This document shows, in pieces, positions 1 to 13,210 of a DNA stretch of 64,000 bases. This DNA is from Zygnema cylindricum (lineage: Eukaryota; Streptophyta; Zygnematophyceae; Zygnematales; Zygnemataceae). Under the pieces are notes generated by a model. The model was not told where the DNA came from, searched no databases, and was given only the letters and a program-made list of their open reading frames with translations. Location of the stretch: positions 154,962 to 218,961 of the forward strand of contig JBBHKE010002248.1 in NCBI GenBank assembly GCA_037447655.1, written 5' to 3'. How positions within the stretch are numbered: position 1 is the stretch's first letter; every line of letters starts with the position of its first letter. A program made the position numbers and the translations under genes.

Positions 1-72
<72 letters not shown>
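1..72. repeat. (GA)n microsatellite
   Basis: Pure AG dinucleotide repeat running from the window edge; its left end is not visible. It lies downstream of the last proposed exon of the ABIL-like gene. Confidence 0.95.
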
Positions 73-76
<4 letters not shown>

Positions 77-215
77 TATAAGAAGGTACATGTATTCATG
101 CCTGTTTCAGAAGAAAGCTCCCCAGCAGATAATACCCCAAAGTCGAATGTTTCCCGAATGATAGAAGGAAGCTCCTCCTCTTCGCGTGTTTCCGAAATAG
201 AATCTGACACAATTT

Positions 216-3200
216 TTATACAATTTTAACAATAAACTCATTATCATTGATTTTGAGCTTTCCTGCACACCATTCCTTTCTTAAGAAGGCCCATCTCTCC
301 CAATCTGTCTTAAAGGATATCTGATAATTGTCTTCCATCCTGCCCAATGAAAAGTCCTGCCCAAATTCCAAGAGTTTATCTGGGAACCAGAAAGATGTAC
401 TTGTTTTTTTTGTTTTTTACGGGTCTCTTGATGCACACCGAAAACTCAAAACATAAAAACAAGGCTAAAGCCAAATACAAGGCTAAAAAATAAAAAACAA
501 GTCTAAAAATAAAAAATAAGGCATAGAAACTCCCATACATTTCAAGGCTGGAGGATTATTCTATTGTATTGTAATCCATTAAAACACTAACGTCGCAATA
601 GAGGATGAAGTTCACATTACAGACAAAATGCAGAGAACAAAAAACATTAAGAAAATGTCTTCCCTAAAAAATCACATCATGGTTCTTAAGTTTACCTGGC
701 AAAGTATAGCTCTTTAACATGCGTGGGACACCCTTCCTTTCTTGCAGTCTGTTTAAACCATCCCTTCCCGAATACTCCCAACAAGCCTGTAGCCTCTGTG
801 AAAGCAAAGAGAAACAGAATATTCTCTATTAACAACTCTCTTTACTCTCTTTACCTCCCAATTTGTTGCTGATGCAATTTACTTTTCGTGAACCTGAACC
901 ACACAGTTTTGTACAATCTCCTATCATTAAGGAGGACTACGGAAACTGAAAGAAGATGATGGAGCGAATCAAACCACCAATATCGAAAATTTGCAAATAT
1001 TTTTGTCAGATACTGACAAAGCATGGAATTTTGTGGCTCCACAACACCAGATCCCACACTACTAAATGTTCAATGAGCATGTATCAACTCTATTACGCAT
1101 TTTTCCAGATGGAATGAATGTAGATGAAGATAGTTTTATTAATGTCAATATTTTAGCTTGTGCTACCAGATATAACTTTTTATATGGTCAATTACACACA
1201 TACACACTATTGCAAACGTGAAATCAAGGACAAGTTTCATCAGAAGGGATAAAAAGTTAAGTGCTTACATCAACGTTATGATGAAAACACTTATATCTAT
1301 GATGGTGCATTTCCATACTAACAAATTCCGCAAAAACAAGAACACATACTAACACCTTACCCTCATCATTCAATGTTAGTCCTAGATACATCAATCGTCA
1401 ACACTGAAGAAAAAACTGCACTATCAATAAGGGAGAATGTATGAACGCATTGATGAAATGATGAGCACACTGACATTATAATAATCCAAAAAATTGGAGG
1501 ATATATGAACACATTGATGAAACAACAAAGACCTCCATAAACCGAATAATGGAAAATTGTATGAACACAATGATGAGAAGATGAAAACCTCAATAAACCG
1601 AATACTCGAGAATGTATGGACAAATTGATGAAACAACGAACAGCCTGATGTTACAATAAAGAGAAAACCGAACCTGCTGCAAAGACGCCATGTGTAGTTC
1701 TGTAACCTCCAATTGGCTGCCTTGACGAGCCGCCTCATTGGCCACTTTATGAGCCACGGTACCGAGCCGGTCAACCAGGTTGACCAACATGCTGACTGCA
1801 TAGTCACGCACGTTGCCAAGTTCCCTGGAAATAAAAAAAGGGGGAGAGAAACAAAGGAGAAGGAGAGAGAAATGAGACAGACAAATGAGACAGAGAAAGA
1901 GGGAGCTCCTAAGACTGCACCAGGGGGGAGAGAAACAACAAGGGAAAGAAAAAAAAGAAACGAGACAAAGAAGAAATTCCCTAAGATTGCACCAGCCATA
2001 TTGACAACCCAGATTGACAGACAACTGACTCTAACATTCATGGGAAACCGCTCATTGGAATTAGAGTCAGTGAACTATTAGCATTATCACTTATTGGAAT
2101 TAACTATACTAAATTATGTTCCGCCACGCGGCTCATTATGAGCCAATTTCATTAAATAGCGTTATTAACACTGAAATATGATTTCGGGACAAGGAAAACA
2201 CACACTCGAATTAAAGTGATTAAATCTAATAGCGATGGACAGTGTATATGTTCACTTAATATTTCCTTTCACTTATTCGACTTTGGCACACACGATAGGA
2301 AAGCTGTGTTCAGTTTTGCTTGATTGGATAAGAAGTTTTAAGACATAAGTGGTTAATAAAACGCAGTTGATAGCCGCCAGTTTATGGACATAAACACAGT
2401 GAATACTCTACAGATAAAGAAAGACTCGGTTCTTGCCAATTTTTAATGGGATTTTAAAGTTTTATCACGTACCAACAAATTGCATTTTGGGCATGGTTTA
2501 TAAAGAAAACAAAAAAATCTAAAACACACATGTAAACAACGGATATGGCTGACTCATTTCCTATGAAATTACACCCCTCAACATAATAATCTGAACAATT
2601 ATTTTATGTCCAATTTGAAGAACTCAACACATTATTTACTGTGGAGTACACCCGTTTCCGTACACAATTTTGGCATGGATCATACGCATTCCCATCCATA
2701 CTGGATATCCAGACTAATCACGGAAGTGGATCCCAAAATAAATTATTGAATCAAAAACTCACACGTCTTTTTGGTCGCTGCGAAGATACGCCGCCTCTGC
2801 ATAATCAGCGGCGTCGCGTAACAGAGGGCGTAAATCTCGCAGCTCCTGCAGCCACGTGGCAGAAGAAAATAAGCCACGTGGCACTCACTTTGTAGAAGGA
2901 TTGAGTGCATATGTCATACTATGAGACATAGTAAACGACAAGGTATGGGCTGTAACATATAGAATAGTAATAAATGACAAGGTATAAGCTGTAACATATG
3001 GAGTAGTACGACAGAGTTTTATAAAAGTATGCACTTATGCAAGATGTATAAGTGTAAGAGTATTTATTTACAGAGATGAAATACCCTAAAAGTACAAAAT
3101 AAGGCATGGAACGAACATATGATGATGGACAATGTGGAACACGACAAAACTGGAATCTGTCGTAAGTGATGGACTTTAGTACATTCACATTAAATTACGT

Positions 3201-3407
3201 GAAAAGGAAAATTGATTAGCTAGTAACCTTGCGAATTCAATGAAATTATTACTCAAGAGACTTGAATAGACTTGTTTTTTCAAATCAAATTGCGACAAAA
3301 ATAAAAGAACCAAAGTTGTGAATAGAACGGCATGCCTGTAAAGCTGTAGTAAGCTCGTCGGCGGACTGGTCAGCGGACAAAGTCAGCTCCTTCCGCTCAG
3401 GAGCCAT
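216..3407 (-). CDS. ABI/ABIL-like subunit of the SCAR/WAVE complex (five exons)
   Basis: Exons on the minus strand: 3407-3336, 2845-2763, 1824-1674, 795-696, and tentatively 379-216. Splice phases agree at every junction. The start is the ATG at 3407, giving a first exon of 24 codons (MAPERKEL...TTALQ). The protein follows the conserved N-terminal region of Abl-interactor-like proteins: ELRDLRPLLRDAADYAEAAY, then RDYAVSMLVNLVDRLGTVA, then a QQRLQAC...KSYTLP stretch that matches the C-x(n)-YILP end of the ABI homology region. ABI/ABIL proteins belong to the five-subunit SCAR/WAVE complex that activates Arp2/3 actin nucleation in the cytoplasm. The first intron appears to use a GC donor (CAG|GCATGC). 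The last exon is weaker: it fits in phase (G|AT) and ends at a TAA, giving about 189 residues in all, but its 53 codons (KLLEFGQDFS...) resemble nothing I recognise. The gene could instead continue beyond the window. It lies head-to-head with VPS26. Confidence 0.72.
1434..1664. repeat. Tandem repeat in the ABIL-like intron
   Basis: About four imperfect copies of a 55-62 bp unit, each starting near GAATGTATGAACNCATTGATGA and several ending in AATAAACCGAATA. It lies in the intron immediately downstream of the 1824-1674 exon, ending ten bases from the donor. Confidence 0.7.
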
Positions 3408-4369
3408 GGCGCTTGTTCCACACCTCTGCAAGAGCATCGATTGTACGGACATCCGGAATTCTTGGCTAAGTAGTGGAAGACTACAGACCTATAATACTGT
3501 GTACTGTACTGAACCGTACCGTAGAACAGCAGTAGGAAATACAGCTATTCACCGTACAGTACTGTACGAAACATGTACATCTGACTGTGGTTATCTGTCA
3601 TCTACTGTCCTGTAGCACTCGGCCCGGTTCGGTTCGGTTCGAACTTCGTTTTGTGCGCAACCGGAATAAACGGTTTTGAAACGGATTTGGAAATCTTGAA
3701 CTAAAATATACCGTTCGATTTCGCTGAACTTTACTGTAGCATTACGACATTCTATATCCCAATATACTATTGACAGTTCCGCGATACTGTAACAGAACCA
3801 ATAAACTATCATGTCTAATAGGGGTGAGTTTTGTAACATCTGTCCAACGCAAGATATTTTACAGAAACTGATTGCCACGTGGAAGTCAAAAAAAGCTAAA
3901 GGGGCAGTCACGTGGCACTATTGTGAAAGTTCAACCGGTCAGCCATGGTCATACAGTTCTCCTCTTATACATACGTCATTTGCTATTTTCTTTTTTTTTC
4001 TTCATCTACGGTTTTGTTTCTTGCCTAGTCTCTCTAAAGAAAATCTAGCTTTAGGGAGTGTTTCTCTCAATTTTAGGGTTTCCCTTAGAGGCACATATTA
4101 ATGCACATAGTTAGAAAAACAGAGATAGAAAAAACAAGTTTATTCCTTTGCAGCAATTAGCACATTTCTGGAGAGTATGTAAGGATGTGTTTGTGATTAG
4201 TTTGTATCGTTTTGCGACGACGTTCCGGTCCGGCTGATTTTTTTTCTGAAAGGGTCTTTAAGAAGTGGACAATTCGGATCCTCATTACAGTGAAAAAGGA
4301 AAACTTTTTTTTTCTAGCAAGAAACAGGATTGTACAATTTTTGTTTAATAAAATTGTTTTTTTGGCAGC
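3408..4369. promoter_or_regulatory. Shared upstream region of two divergent genes
   Basis: This stretch separates the ATG of the ABIL-like gene (minus) from the ATG proposed for VPS26 (plus). It must contain both promoters and 5' untranslated regions. It has GTAC-rich stretches around 3490-3620 and a T-rich stretch before 4370. No specific TATA box or operator could be assigned. Short open frames here look like chance. Confidence 0.4.
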
Positions 4370-7300
4370 ATGGTAAGAAATATCTCTCAGAAATAGAGAG
4401 GTGTAGAGAGAGGAGCTTCTTGGAGTTCTTAAGGAGTTTCTTAGAGTTCTTAAGAAGCTATCATAAGGGGAATAAGATGGTATAATATAATAGCTTTTAT
4501 ATTCTTATAATATTTTATAAATCTTTTGTATCTTTCTTATGTATCTTATATAATATAACAACTTATATGTATCTTATAATATCTTTTATAGTTTATTATT
4601 ATTTCTTACATATAGCTTATATATAGCTTATAATATCTGTTGCTCAGCAAGTTATGAGCATGAGCTAACTGTCAAAATAATTTAATTGTAACCACCATCT
4701 GATAATTTTAAAACTCATGTTTCCTAGTATTCTTGAAGGAGCTTATGATTTCTGTTTCTAGAGCACCATTTTTTGACTTATTTATGTCTCCACAAGTGTT
4801 TCTGTATTCCTTTTTTCTATTCACTAGCTTGCTGTTACATTAGAAAAATCAGATGTTGTATCTACTCTTTTGCAACTCATTCTCTGTCTATCCTCTTCCT
4901 CCCGCCTCCGTTTTCCTCCTCTCTTTGCGAGTTTGTGACCTAATCTGAATCATGGTCACACATTTGTCATATCCCTGCGTTTCGTGGAGTGTTTTATAAA
5001 TGAATGAGTGATTCTGTGACGATATTTTTTTGGATCAATTTGTAGAAACACCTTAATGTTATGTTTTTGCTGTTTCAAAAAATGATATCTCACAGAATTT
5101 TCTTGCTGGAGCATTTGGTCCTCCGTGCACAATTGCAATCACCTTCGATAATGCTGAAACACGGAAACAGGTACAGACAAATCAAGGTCTTATTAGGTCG
5201 TCTTTGAATTCTTTAAAGCGAGTGCAAAGGTTACTCTTTTGTAAGCTTTTAGAAATATTATATCATATGTGACTTTTTTTATTCAGCCGTTTTCACCATA
5301 TCTTTTCCTTCATTTGTTACTTGAGTATAGCCTTTTTTTTATTTTCTTGTCTCTTCTCACGATGGTAGAGGTTTTTAATCGCCATAAATCTAAGGAAGGA
5401 GTTCTGTTTGTTGATTCAGAAATCTGCAAATCAGTCAGGCGTAAATCAAAGACTATGCTCTTTATTTTTAGTGTACATATTTTTCTACATATAACTTCGA
5501 ACAATTTCTGTATTATTGAGTAATAAACCATGCATGCTTCTTGTTTTTTAAAGGCGATATATTGAATTTAGCATGGACTATATATAACTCGTGGTTGATT
5601 TCGGAGGTTATGGTGCAGGCACAAGTAAAGCGTGACAATGGACAGGTGGAGTTAGTGCCACTGTTTCATGGCCAAGATAGTGTTTCAGGAGAGGTAAAAG
5701 GAAGACCTGTCATTTTGATGTTTTACTGCTGAATTTTTTGGGCTTTGGACCACAAAATAGCATCAATAATACTATTTGTTTTTCTCTTAACACCAATTCT
5801 TTAAACAGTTTTCTTACTCTAATAGAGATTGAAGGTGTATTTGAACTAGGGTCTTTTGCGAAGCCCATTTGTGGTAACAAGATTGTGTAGTTGTTATAAT
5901 GGATGAGCCAAATTATGGAGAAAGTTTACTTACATTTAGCTATGTCGCTGAACTGACTTTCAGGTTTCTATTGAGCCTTTACCTGGAAAAAGAGTTGAAC
6001 ACACTGGTGTCAAAATTGAGCTCCTCGGCCAAATTGGTATGTGTGAAATGTTTAAGATTCTGGAGAAACCAATATCTGGCATATTTATTTCACTTTGAAA
6101 TATCCTCGGGCTTTGGGGATTTTATAAGGAGATTGTTGTGAACAGGTCTTGGAAACCTACCTTTATTTGTTCCTTTCAATTGTAGAAGCATTGGCAGTGA
6201 CACCCTTATGGCCGCCCATGTTTCCTGTCTTATTGTCGAAGAAAAGGAATCTATGCGTTTGTTTATCAGAATAAATCAATAGGCAAGCCAGTCCCGCACT
6301 TGTAGGCGTGGCCACGAGAGGGAGTAATCATTGTGCGATTGCAACTTTTTGGTTGTTCCTCTATATGTGACCAACGAAATTCCAAAGCCGAATTGCATGT
6401 CTATTTGTTTCCGATGAAGCCTTGGTTTATTGACATTCGTCTCCTTGTTACTTTTTTTTTGCTCCTGAATGTATGTTTTGACAGACAGCGACTCTCACGT
6501 GTATTTGAACATGCCTGAAGTCTTGAACTTTACATCACCCTGTTGTAAAATCTAAGCCACAAGTTTGACCTGCCTGTTGACCACTTGTCAAACTGTTACG
6601 CATGGTCATTTGATTCATTGGCCTATCAGGTTTTCAATGCCCTCCATTTATCATCAGTTGGCATGCATCATCTTTTTTATTATTATTTATTCTTGATTTG
6701 TTTGCCTGTCATTTGCAGAGCTATACTTTGATCGGGGCAATTTCTACGACTTCACATCTCTTGGTACATACACTTCCATTTAGAAAGCAGATACTCAGAA
6801 TTTGCAGCAGTATACACCACTAGTCCATATTTCAATCAGAGTTACCTAGTCTTTTTCAAACCCCGTCAGGTCGTCTTCGACAATGAGTTTTCAATGTTGT
6901 TTTTATTATTGTGAAGCTTCGGAAGTGAGAATATGTATAGATTGTTCTATTATTGTGGCGTTGAGAGGGTTGCAGTTCGAGAATTGGATGTTCCTGGAGA
7001 AATCTCGGACCGAAAAACTTTCCCATTTGAATTCTCGAAGGTGGAAATGCAATATGAGTCGTACAATGGGGTGAATGTGCGATTGAGGTCAGTTCACTAC
7101 TTTTCTTTCTGAAAGTACAGCTTGATGTAAGGAAATCATCCCTTGAGAGATGTCTTCAAGAGCTCATGAGTTCAATATCATATTGTTTAGTTCAAAGGGC
7201 ACAAAGAAAAGAGTGCCTATCCAAAAAACATTAACGCCAACAATTCGACAAAGGTTAAACAGAATTGATAGGTTTATTTTGGACTGGTGAATCATTTACT

Positions 7301-10300
7301 TGTTTTATCACTACGGGCCGCTAATGCTTTTATATCCCAGCTAAACATTTGCAGAAGCTATGAGTTGTGTTTTCTCTTTGCTTATCTTCTTCCTCTCCTC
7401 TCTCCTCCCTTTTCTCTCCTTTTCGTTTCTCTCCTAACTTGGTCTTTTTCCTCTCTTCACCTTTTCTCCCCCTTCTCTTGTCATTCATCCATCGTTTGAT
7501 TTAGCCACTCGCTGTTAAACAAGTGGTTTTCCCTCCCTCTCAATTATGACAATCTTCCTCGCAGACATCTGTTTTGTGTCAGTACCAAGTACATTTGTTT
7601 GACTTTGAAAGAAAACATTGGACAGAAATCGACAAGCTTGTTGAGCTATTTCATCACCCATTTATTGGGGCTTGAGTCTCATTAACTGACAGTTTTTGTT
7701 CATATAATTGGTTTCACGAAAGTGTTTGGAGTTTGTCGATTTAATGAATCCTGACTTATGACACAAGTATCAAGTGGTGACCCAACTTCTGAGTGTCAAA
7801 AAGTTCAATGAATCATGAGGAAGAAAGGAAGAATGACAATACACGCCGAAATGGAAGAAAAAGGCCTGATGAGTTTGTATGTCATATTCGGGAGCAGGTA
7901 TATACTAAAGGTGACGATTAGTAGGAATTATGCCACCAGTATAGTGAAGGAGAAAGACTTTTGGGTAAGGGAACAAACTTGTGCCTCTTGTTTGAGAATG
8001 AAGTTTACTTCCTAGGGACTTAATAACCTGGGTAACATGTCATGGTACGAGATATGGAACTATTGTCAGTTCAATCTATACAAAGGTTTAAGGACTTATT
8101 AAATTGCGTTAAAATCTGTTGCAACTTGTATCTGAAGAAAGCTGTATTATTTTTGTATCTAGCCTGGACCACCTGGACCACCTTTTTTTTAAACTTCAGT
8201 CTACTTAGTGCCTTTTTAGATGAAATCGAAATTGTTTTGTTTAGTAAAAAACATGTAGTGAATGTGATCTGAGCTTATGGTGTATATTATGTAAAAAAAT
8301 AAAAAATAAGACTCATGTGTCAGCTTGGCTCACTCTATTTCAGGTGCGGAACGTATCGATACCTCCTGAAATAAACAACAGTATTAAGGTAAACTTGTGT
8401 TTCTGAATCCTTTATGGAGGTCGTTTTTGTATGTCTGTTAAACAACATGCCCTAGAAAGTAAACTTTTGGTAACCTGTCCAAAACAATTTTTGCTGTGAA
8501 TATCAGTGATATGCCGCGGGTTTTTCTGACCCCTGGACATAAACTGGTGTTAGTAATATGTCTTAAACCTAATTTGGTAAGCGATTGAAAGTCGTTCTCG
8601 TCGTTTCACCTAAATCAGAAGTAATTCCACTAAGATAAACCCCATGCTATATATTTCTTAAGGCTAATAGTGATTCACAGTGTAGTTGGCTTGAAGGTAG
8701 TGGAAAGGTTTTTCCCAGTCATTTTTGTTGAGATTGTTACTGCTAAACCTCAAAGCAGGTTTGGCAAAGCAGCACTGCCAAACGTTTCTTAGAATAGTAA
8801 AAGTAAGGATTAGTCATTTTATGTGATTTTGTTTTGCAGATGGAAGTGGGTATTGAAGATTGCCTCCACATTGAGTTTGAGTACAGCAGAAGCAAGTGAG
8901 TTTTCTTACGAGTTCCTGTATTGATTTTTGCAAAATGTTGGCATGTTTTTCTACGTTTATTAATGTTTAATAGTTACAACTTATAACCAGTTCGGAAATA
9001 TTCAGCTGTAATCACCTATTAGATATATTTAATTCAGTTTTGGGTTTTTTTGACCCAAAAATTATAAATTTAGTATTGCTGGTACTAATTTCGCATTAAT
9101 ACTAATAATCCTTTTGCTCTAATTGCCAAAACAGTAATCATCATTCGTTTTCTTTTATTTTATTTTTTCATTCATCTACCTGAGTGAACACTCGTTTAAT
9201 GTTTATCAAAAGATTGATTTGGATCCATTGGGTAATATTCGGTACTTTTTGTTTCCTTGTTTGACTTTTGGAAAGATTGTGTTGTAATCTCAAGCTCTGT
9301 TCACAAACTTGAGTCAGTCATCTTGAAATGACTGGTGATTATCACTTGCGAACAATGGTCAAGTTCCACCTTTCATAAGCATTTTTTTTCTCGTCAAACA
9401 TTTAAGTGTGGACATGTTAATCATTTGCATGGTTTTCCTATTTTGTTCTTATAATGACTGTATGAAGACCGTACATGAATCATACGTTTTTGTAAATAAC
9501 TGAACCATCCTGGGTTCCTCCAGTGCAAAAAGGCGTATTAACTGTAGGTCATATATGGCTAATTAACATGAAAAATGAAGTGCTCCATCTCTGTCCTTCT
9601 TCTAGTCATTTATGAAATAAAGCTGAAAGCGTCGTGTAAAGAAAAGGGGAATTTTTGTTGAACTCAAATGACATTTTCCAAGGATTTAACCATTTAGCCA
9701 ATATCATTGCACTCATTGAACTTGGCCCTTATAACTACATTTAGTTCATCGGTGTGATCGCTATTAAAGTTAAGAAACGATTAGTAAGAAGACTGTTTTA
9801 GTGTTAATCGTTATATTTTTGGGTCCAAATGACTCGGTCGATTTTGAACCACAATAAAGAATTAGTGTCAAGAAAAAAAAAATAGTATTAATAACACTAT
9901 TTTGTGTTTAGAGAGCAAAACAAGCGGTGGAATTAGTGTTATTAATGCAAATAGTGATTCACGGTAGTATTTATGGGAGAAGGTGTGATCATGCTAAACA
10001 TGTATGGAAAATTTGAGCTTACATGGCCTCTTGTCATGAATTGTGTGGTGATGTTTGTCCACACTAATTTATGCGTGAGCCTAAAAATTGGCGTCCTAAA
10101 TGAGTGTGGCCAATACAAATTTAATAGATGTGATGCTCATTATCCAACGAGCACCATACAAAATTGATGAACATGTACAAGGTATGTCATGGCCAGTGGT
10201 GAAAAATTCAGTTGGAAAATGAACAAGAACTTGCACATTTATTATGAACCATCATACCATTCAAGAATTGTGAGGCTGGCTTCATTTGATGACGGGCAAT

Positions 10301-11483
10301 TTCAACGTTCCAAACGCATAGACATTTTTTTTCTGATTTGCAGCTTTTGACCACTGTCGATTGAGGATGTCCGCAAGGGGACCAAAGTTGACACAAGTTT
10401 TGAATGATGTTTTTGTCTCCCTTCTCTAATTTGTTTTATGCCCAGGTACCATTTGAAAGATGTGATTGTGGGAAAAATATACTTTTTGCTTGTAAAGATC
10501 AAGATAAAGCACATGGAATTGGAAATTCGGCGGCGTGAGTCAACTGGTTCTGGTCCCAATACCTACAATGAAAGTGAAACTCTTGCAAAATACGAAATTA
10601 TGGATGGAGCGCCTGTGAGAGGTAGGTTTCGGCACTATATCACTATCTTTTTTCAGGGTGCTTTAAATTTCATTTTGGGCTCCATTTGAGAGTAGGAAGA
10701 GTGAAGTTACGACATAGAAAACGTCTTACGCAATGTAAACATAATATACCATAGCATGGCATCACTCCCATCCCCATCCCCATCCCCATCCCCATCCCCA
10801 TCCCCATCCCCATCCCCATCCCCATCCCCATCCCCATCCCCATTCCCATGTAACTTTTAAGTGCATCACATTTATTAGTGTGATGTGTGTGACATCTTCT
10901 AATTCACATATGACTGTTTTTATTCCCATCCCCATCCCCATCCCCATCCCCATCCCCATCCCCATCCCCATCCCCATCCCCATCCCCATCACCATCACCA
11001 TCCGCATTGCATCGACATTGACATTGACACTGGCATGGGGCATCACATCCCCATTATTGTGTGTTATGCGTTATATACCATGGCTGTGCCATACCATAAC
11101 ACACCTCGTCATGGATTGTAGCATATCATGGCATAACATGGATAATTTTTTACTGGTTTAATGTGGGTTGTTGTTGTTATTGTTGTCATCTGGGACTTCA
11201 TACTAACAAAGGACAAAAGCATGATTTTTCTAATGCTTTGTTTGGATGGTACTCATTTTTTTCTTTTCGTTTGTCTGGTCTACTGGGTGACGGTTGAGTG
11301 ATGTGTGTATCAGGTGAATCTATACCTATCCGATTGTTCTTAAGCCCCTATGACCTCACACCTACATATCGGAATATCAACAACAAATTCAGTGTTCGTT
11401 ATTATTTGAATCTTGTTTTGGTGGATGAGGAGGATCGGAGGTATTTCAAACAACAAGAGATTACCATTTATCGCCATGAATGA
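4370..11483 (+). CDS. VPS26: VPS26, retromer cargo-recognition subunit (11 exons, complete)
   Basis: Exons: 4370-4372 (ATG only), 5096-5170, 5619-5693, 5964-6036, 6719-6763, 6976-7087, 7898-7964, 8344-8388, 8840-8895, 10446-10621, 11314-11483. All introns are GT-AG and all phases agree, giving 298 residues, the usual VPS26 length. The two arrestin-like beta-sandwich halves are continuous: GAFGPPCTIAITF at the N-terminus, EHTGVKIELLGQIELYFDRG, RELDVPGEISDRKTFPFEF, the invariant NNSIKMEVGIEDCLHIEFEY, KYHLKDVIVGKIYFLL, and the C-terminal LNLVLVDEEDRRYFKQQEIT. VPS26 forms the retromer trimer with VPS35 and VPS29 on endosomes and returns sorting receptors to the trans-Golgi. The YFDRGNFYDF and ELDVPGEI segments are plant-type. 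The start is the least certain part: ATG|gtaaga at 4370 is a good donor context, but an ATG|gtcaca at 4952 would also give M-N-F. Some introns contain transposon fragments. Confidence 0.93.
10765..11002. repeat. Two (CCCCAT)n hexamer tracts in the last VPS26 intron
   Basis: Two tracts of the same hexamer in the same orientation (about 10765-10850 and 10923-11002), separated by about 73 bp of unrelated sequence, sit between exon 10 and exon 11. They produce spurious open frames such as MGMGMG and IPIPIP. Confidence 0.95.
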
Positions 11484-12829
11484 ATAATCTCAACATATCG
11501 TTGATCCCATACTTTCTCGACCATAACGATGGTGCTTGTTGTGTCGAATATATCTATTTTGTGACATCGACCATGTAAACAATATTTCAAAAATCATAAC
11601 TGGTTATGGTTGTCATATTTTTCTGCCTTCGACTTGCATTTCGGCAAATTTCTGGCATAGATAGGAATCCTGGAGTAGTTTTTTTTAAGTGGTCACGGGG
11701 TTGTAGTAGATATGCGCTGTGATTTACAACAATTGTTTCCGTAGTACTTTACTTTTGTAACTGGATTGACCATTTTCAGAGGCTTCTCGTTGGATGGTTG
11801 TGTATTGGAGAAATTTTAGTTATATAGTACTGAGTATAGAGCCCAAATCATCGGTAGTCTTAAAAAGAATTGAGTTTTTCAAAAGAATCGAGTTTTTAAA
11901 AAGAATCGAATTGAATTTGTAGAGCAGATATCTCGTCCTTGTGAGTATTTGAAAATGGTATTCGAAGGCGGTATTTTGAAGCCGGTTTTCGAGGGACACA
12001 CTGTGTTCTATTGGAAATATAGGTCGAAATGTAGAATAGGTTTGCAATTCTTTTTTGAGAGTTCTTTGTATGGTCTTCGCCTCCATGTATCATCAAATGG
12101 GAAGGCCCATTCATGAAATTTGTCCTGCCTAATGAAAGAATTTCAGTCCAGTATGTTTTTTTCTGCATTCAAGTAGAAATCTCGCTTCTGCATTTAAGAA
12201 GAAATTTTGCTTCCGCATTTTAGTACATATTTCGTTTTCGTCTTCATCTGTCTAATGATTGGTTTCTTCCAATTGGTCTGAAACTTGAGTGTGGTTGTCT
12301 CTTTTTTGTAATCGCCAAGAAAGGTGGAAAAGGGCAAATGGTTTGTAAAACAGAATCCTTTGTGAACCTTAATGATATCTCCCTGCCATACAATTTCTTT
12401 CTACATGAAAACCTAACAGAAGCTTATTACATGGTCTACTGTGTGATGCCACCTTATACGGAGTGATTAAATATGCAACTGGAAGTGGACGCAAAACCAA
12501 TTATTTACGTTATTGTGTGGTTACGTGATTAGATACAAAATACACGTTAGTTACCTGGAATTTGGATATAGTCAAGTTTCTGTTTTTGCTGTGTAACCGA
12601 TATAGAAAACCAGCAGAAAGGAAATATGTTGGGAAGAAGGCAAGCTTGTCGGATGATGATACTAAAACTTTAACACAGTTAACAATCCCTCAGAAAAGTC
12701 TAATGCAGGAGGAATCCCTTAAAAGTCGATGAATAGCAGTATCAAGAGTGGGGAATACCATAATCTCGATCCTCAAATACTGATAGCACCTCGATAAGCT
12801 GGTAACATTGAGATTTGAAGTGGATTAGT
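11484..12829. other. Downstream of VPS26; no gene seen
   Basis: The AT-rich 3' flank of VPS26. It has a few short open frames on both strands around 11820-12170 with no recognisable motif. No RNA gene or complete transposon is visible. Confidence 0.5.
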
Positions 12830-13210
12830 GCATGTTGCCTAGTTCGCAACGCCATCTGTTAGTGGACAGAGTAGACGGTAAAAGGCTACTTAGCCGGGTT
12901 CGTGAAAATGGTGTGGCATACAGGAGTAGAGTCGTGGCCGTGGGTAACCATTTTGACATGTACAATCGTACCGGAAACAGAAGCTTGGGGACGTTGAGTT
13001 CGTCGCTAGGGCACTTCTTGCGTTGCTCTCCTTGTTGACGCTAAAACTGAACGAAATCAGCTTCACTTTACCGTGTTAAGCGACAAGGAAGGAGGCCCTC
13101 CATGAGCCAAGTCTATCGCTTGCACAAGGTTGTGAATGAATTTATAATGTTTAAGGAATATTACCTGATAATTCTTATAGATGGCAAGAATATTAAAAGT
13201 TAGGAATGTT
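12830..13210 (+). pseudogene. Probable decayed Copia-type reverse transcriptase fragment
   Basis: Across several frameshifts the plus strand reads like the start of a Copia reverse transcriptase: YRSRVVAVGNHFDMYN (compare the YKARLVAxG motif), then ARALLALLSLL, then MSQVYRLHKVV, then EYYLIILIDG where a YxLLYVDD motif would be expected. No single frame is open across the region and no LTR is seen beside it. The call rests on motif order only. Confidence 0.4.

Noticed and set aside
10762-11161. MGMGMG and IPIPIP open frames
   Set aside because: Produced by (CCCCAT)n hexamers within a VPS26 intron.
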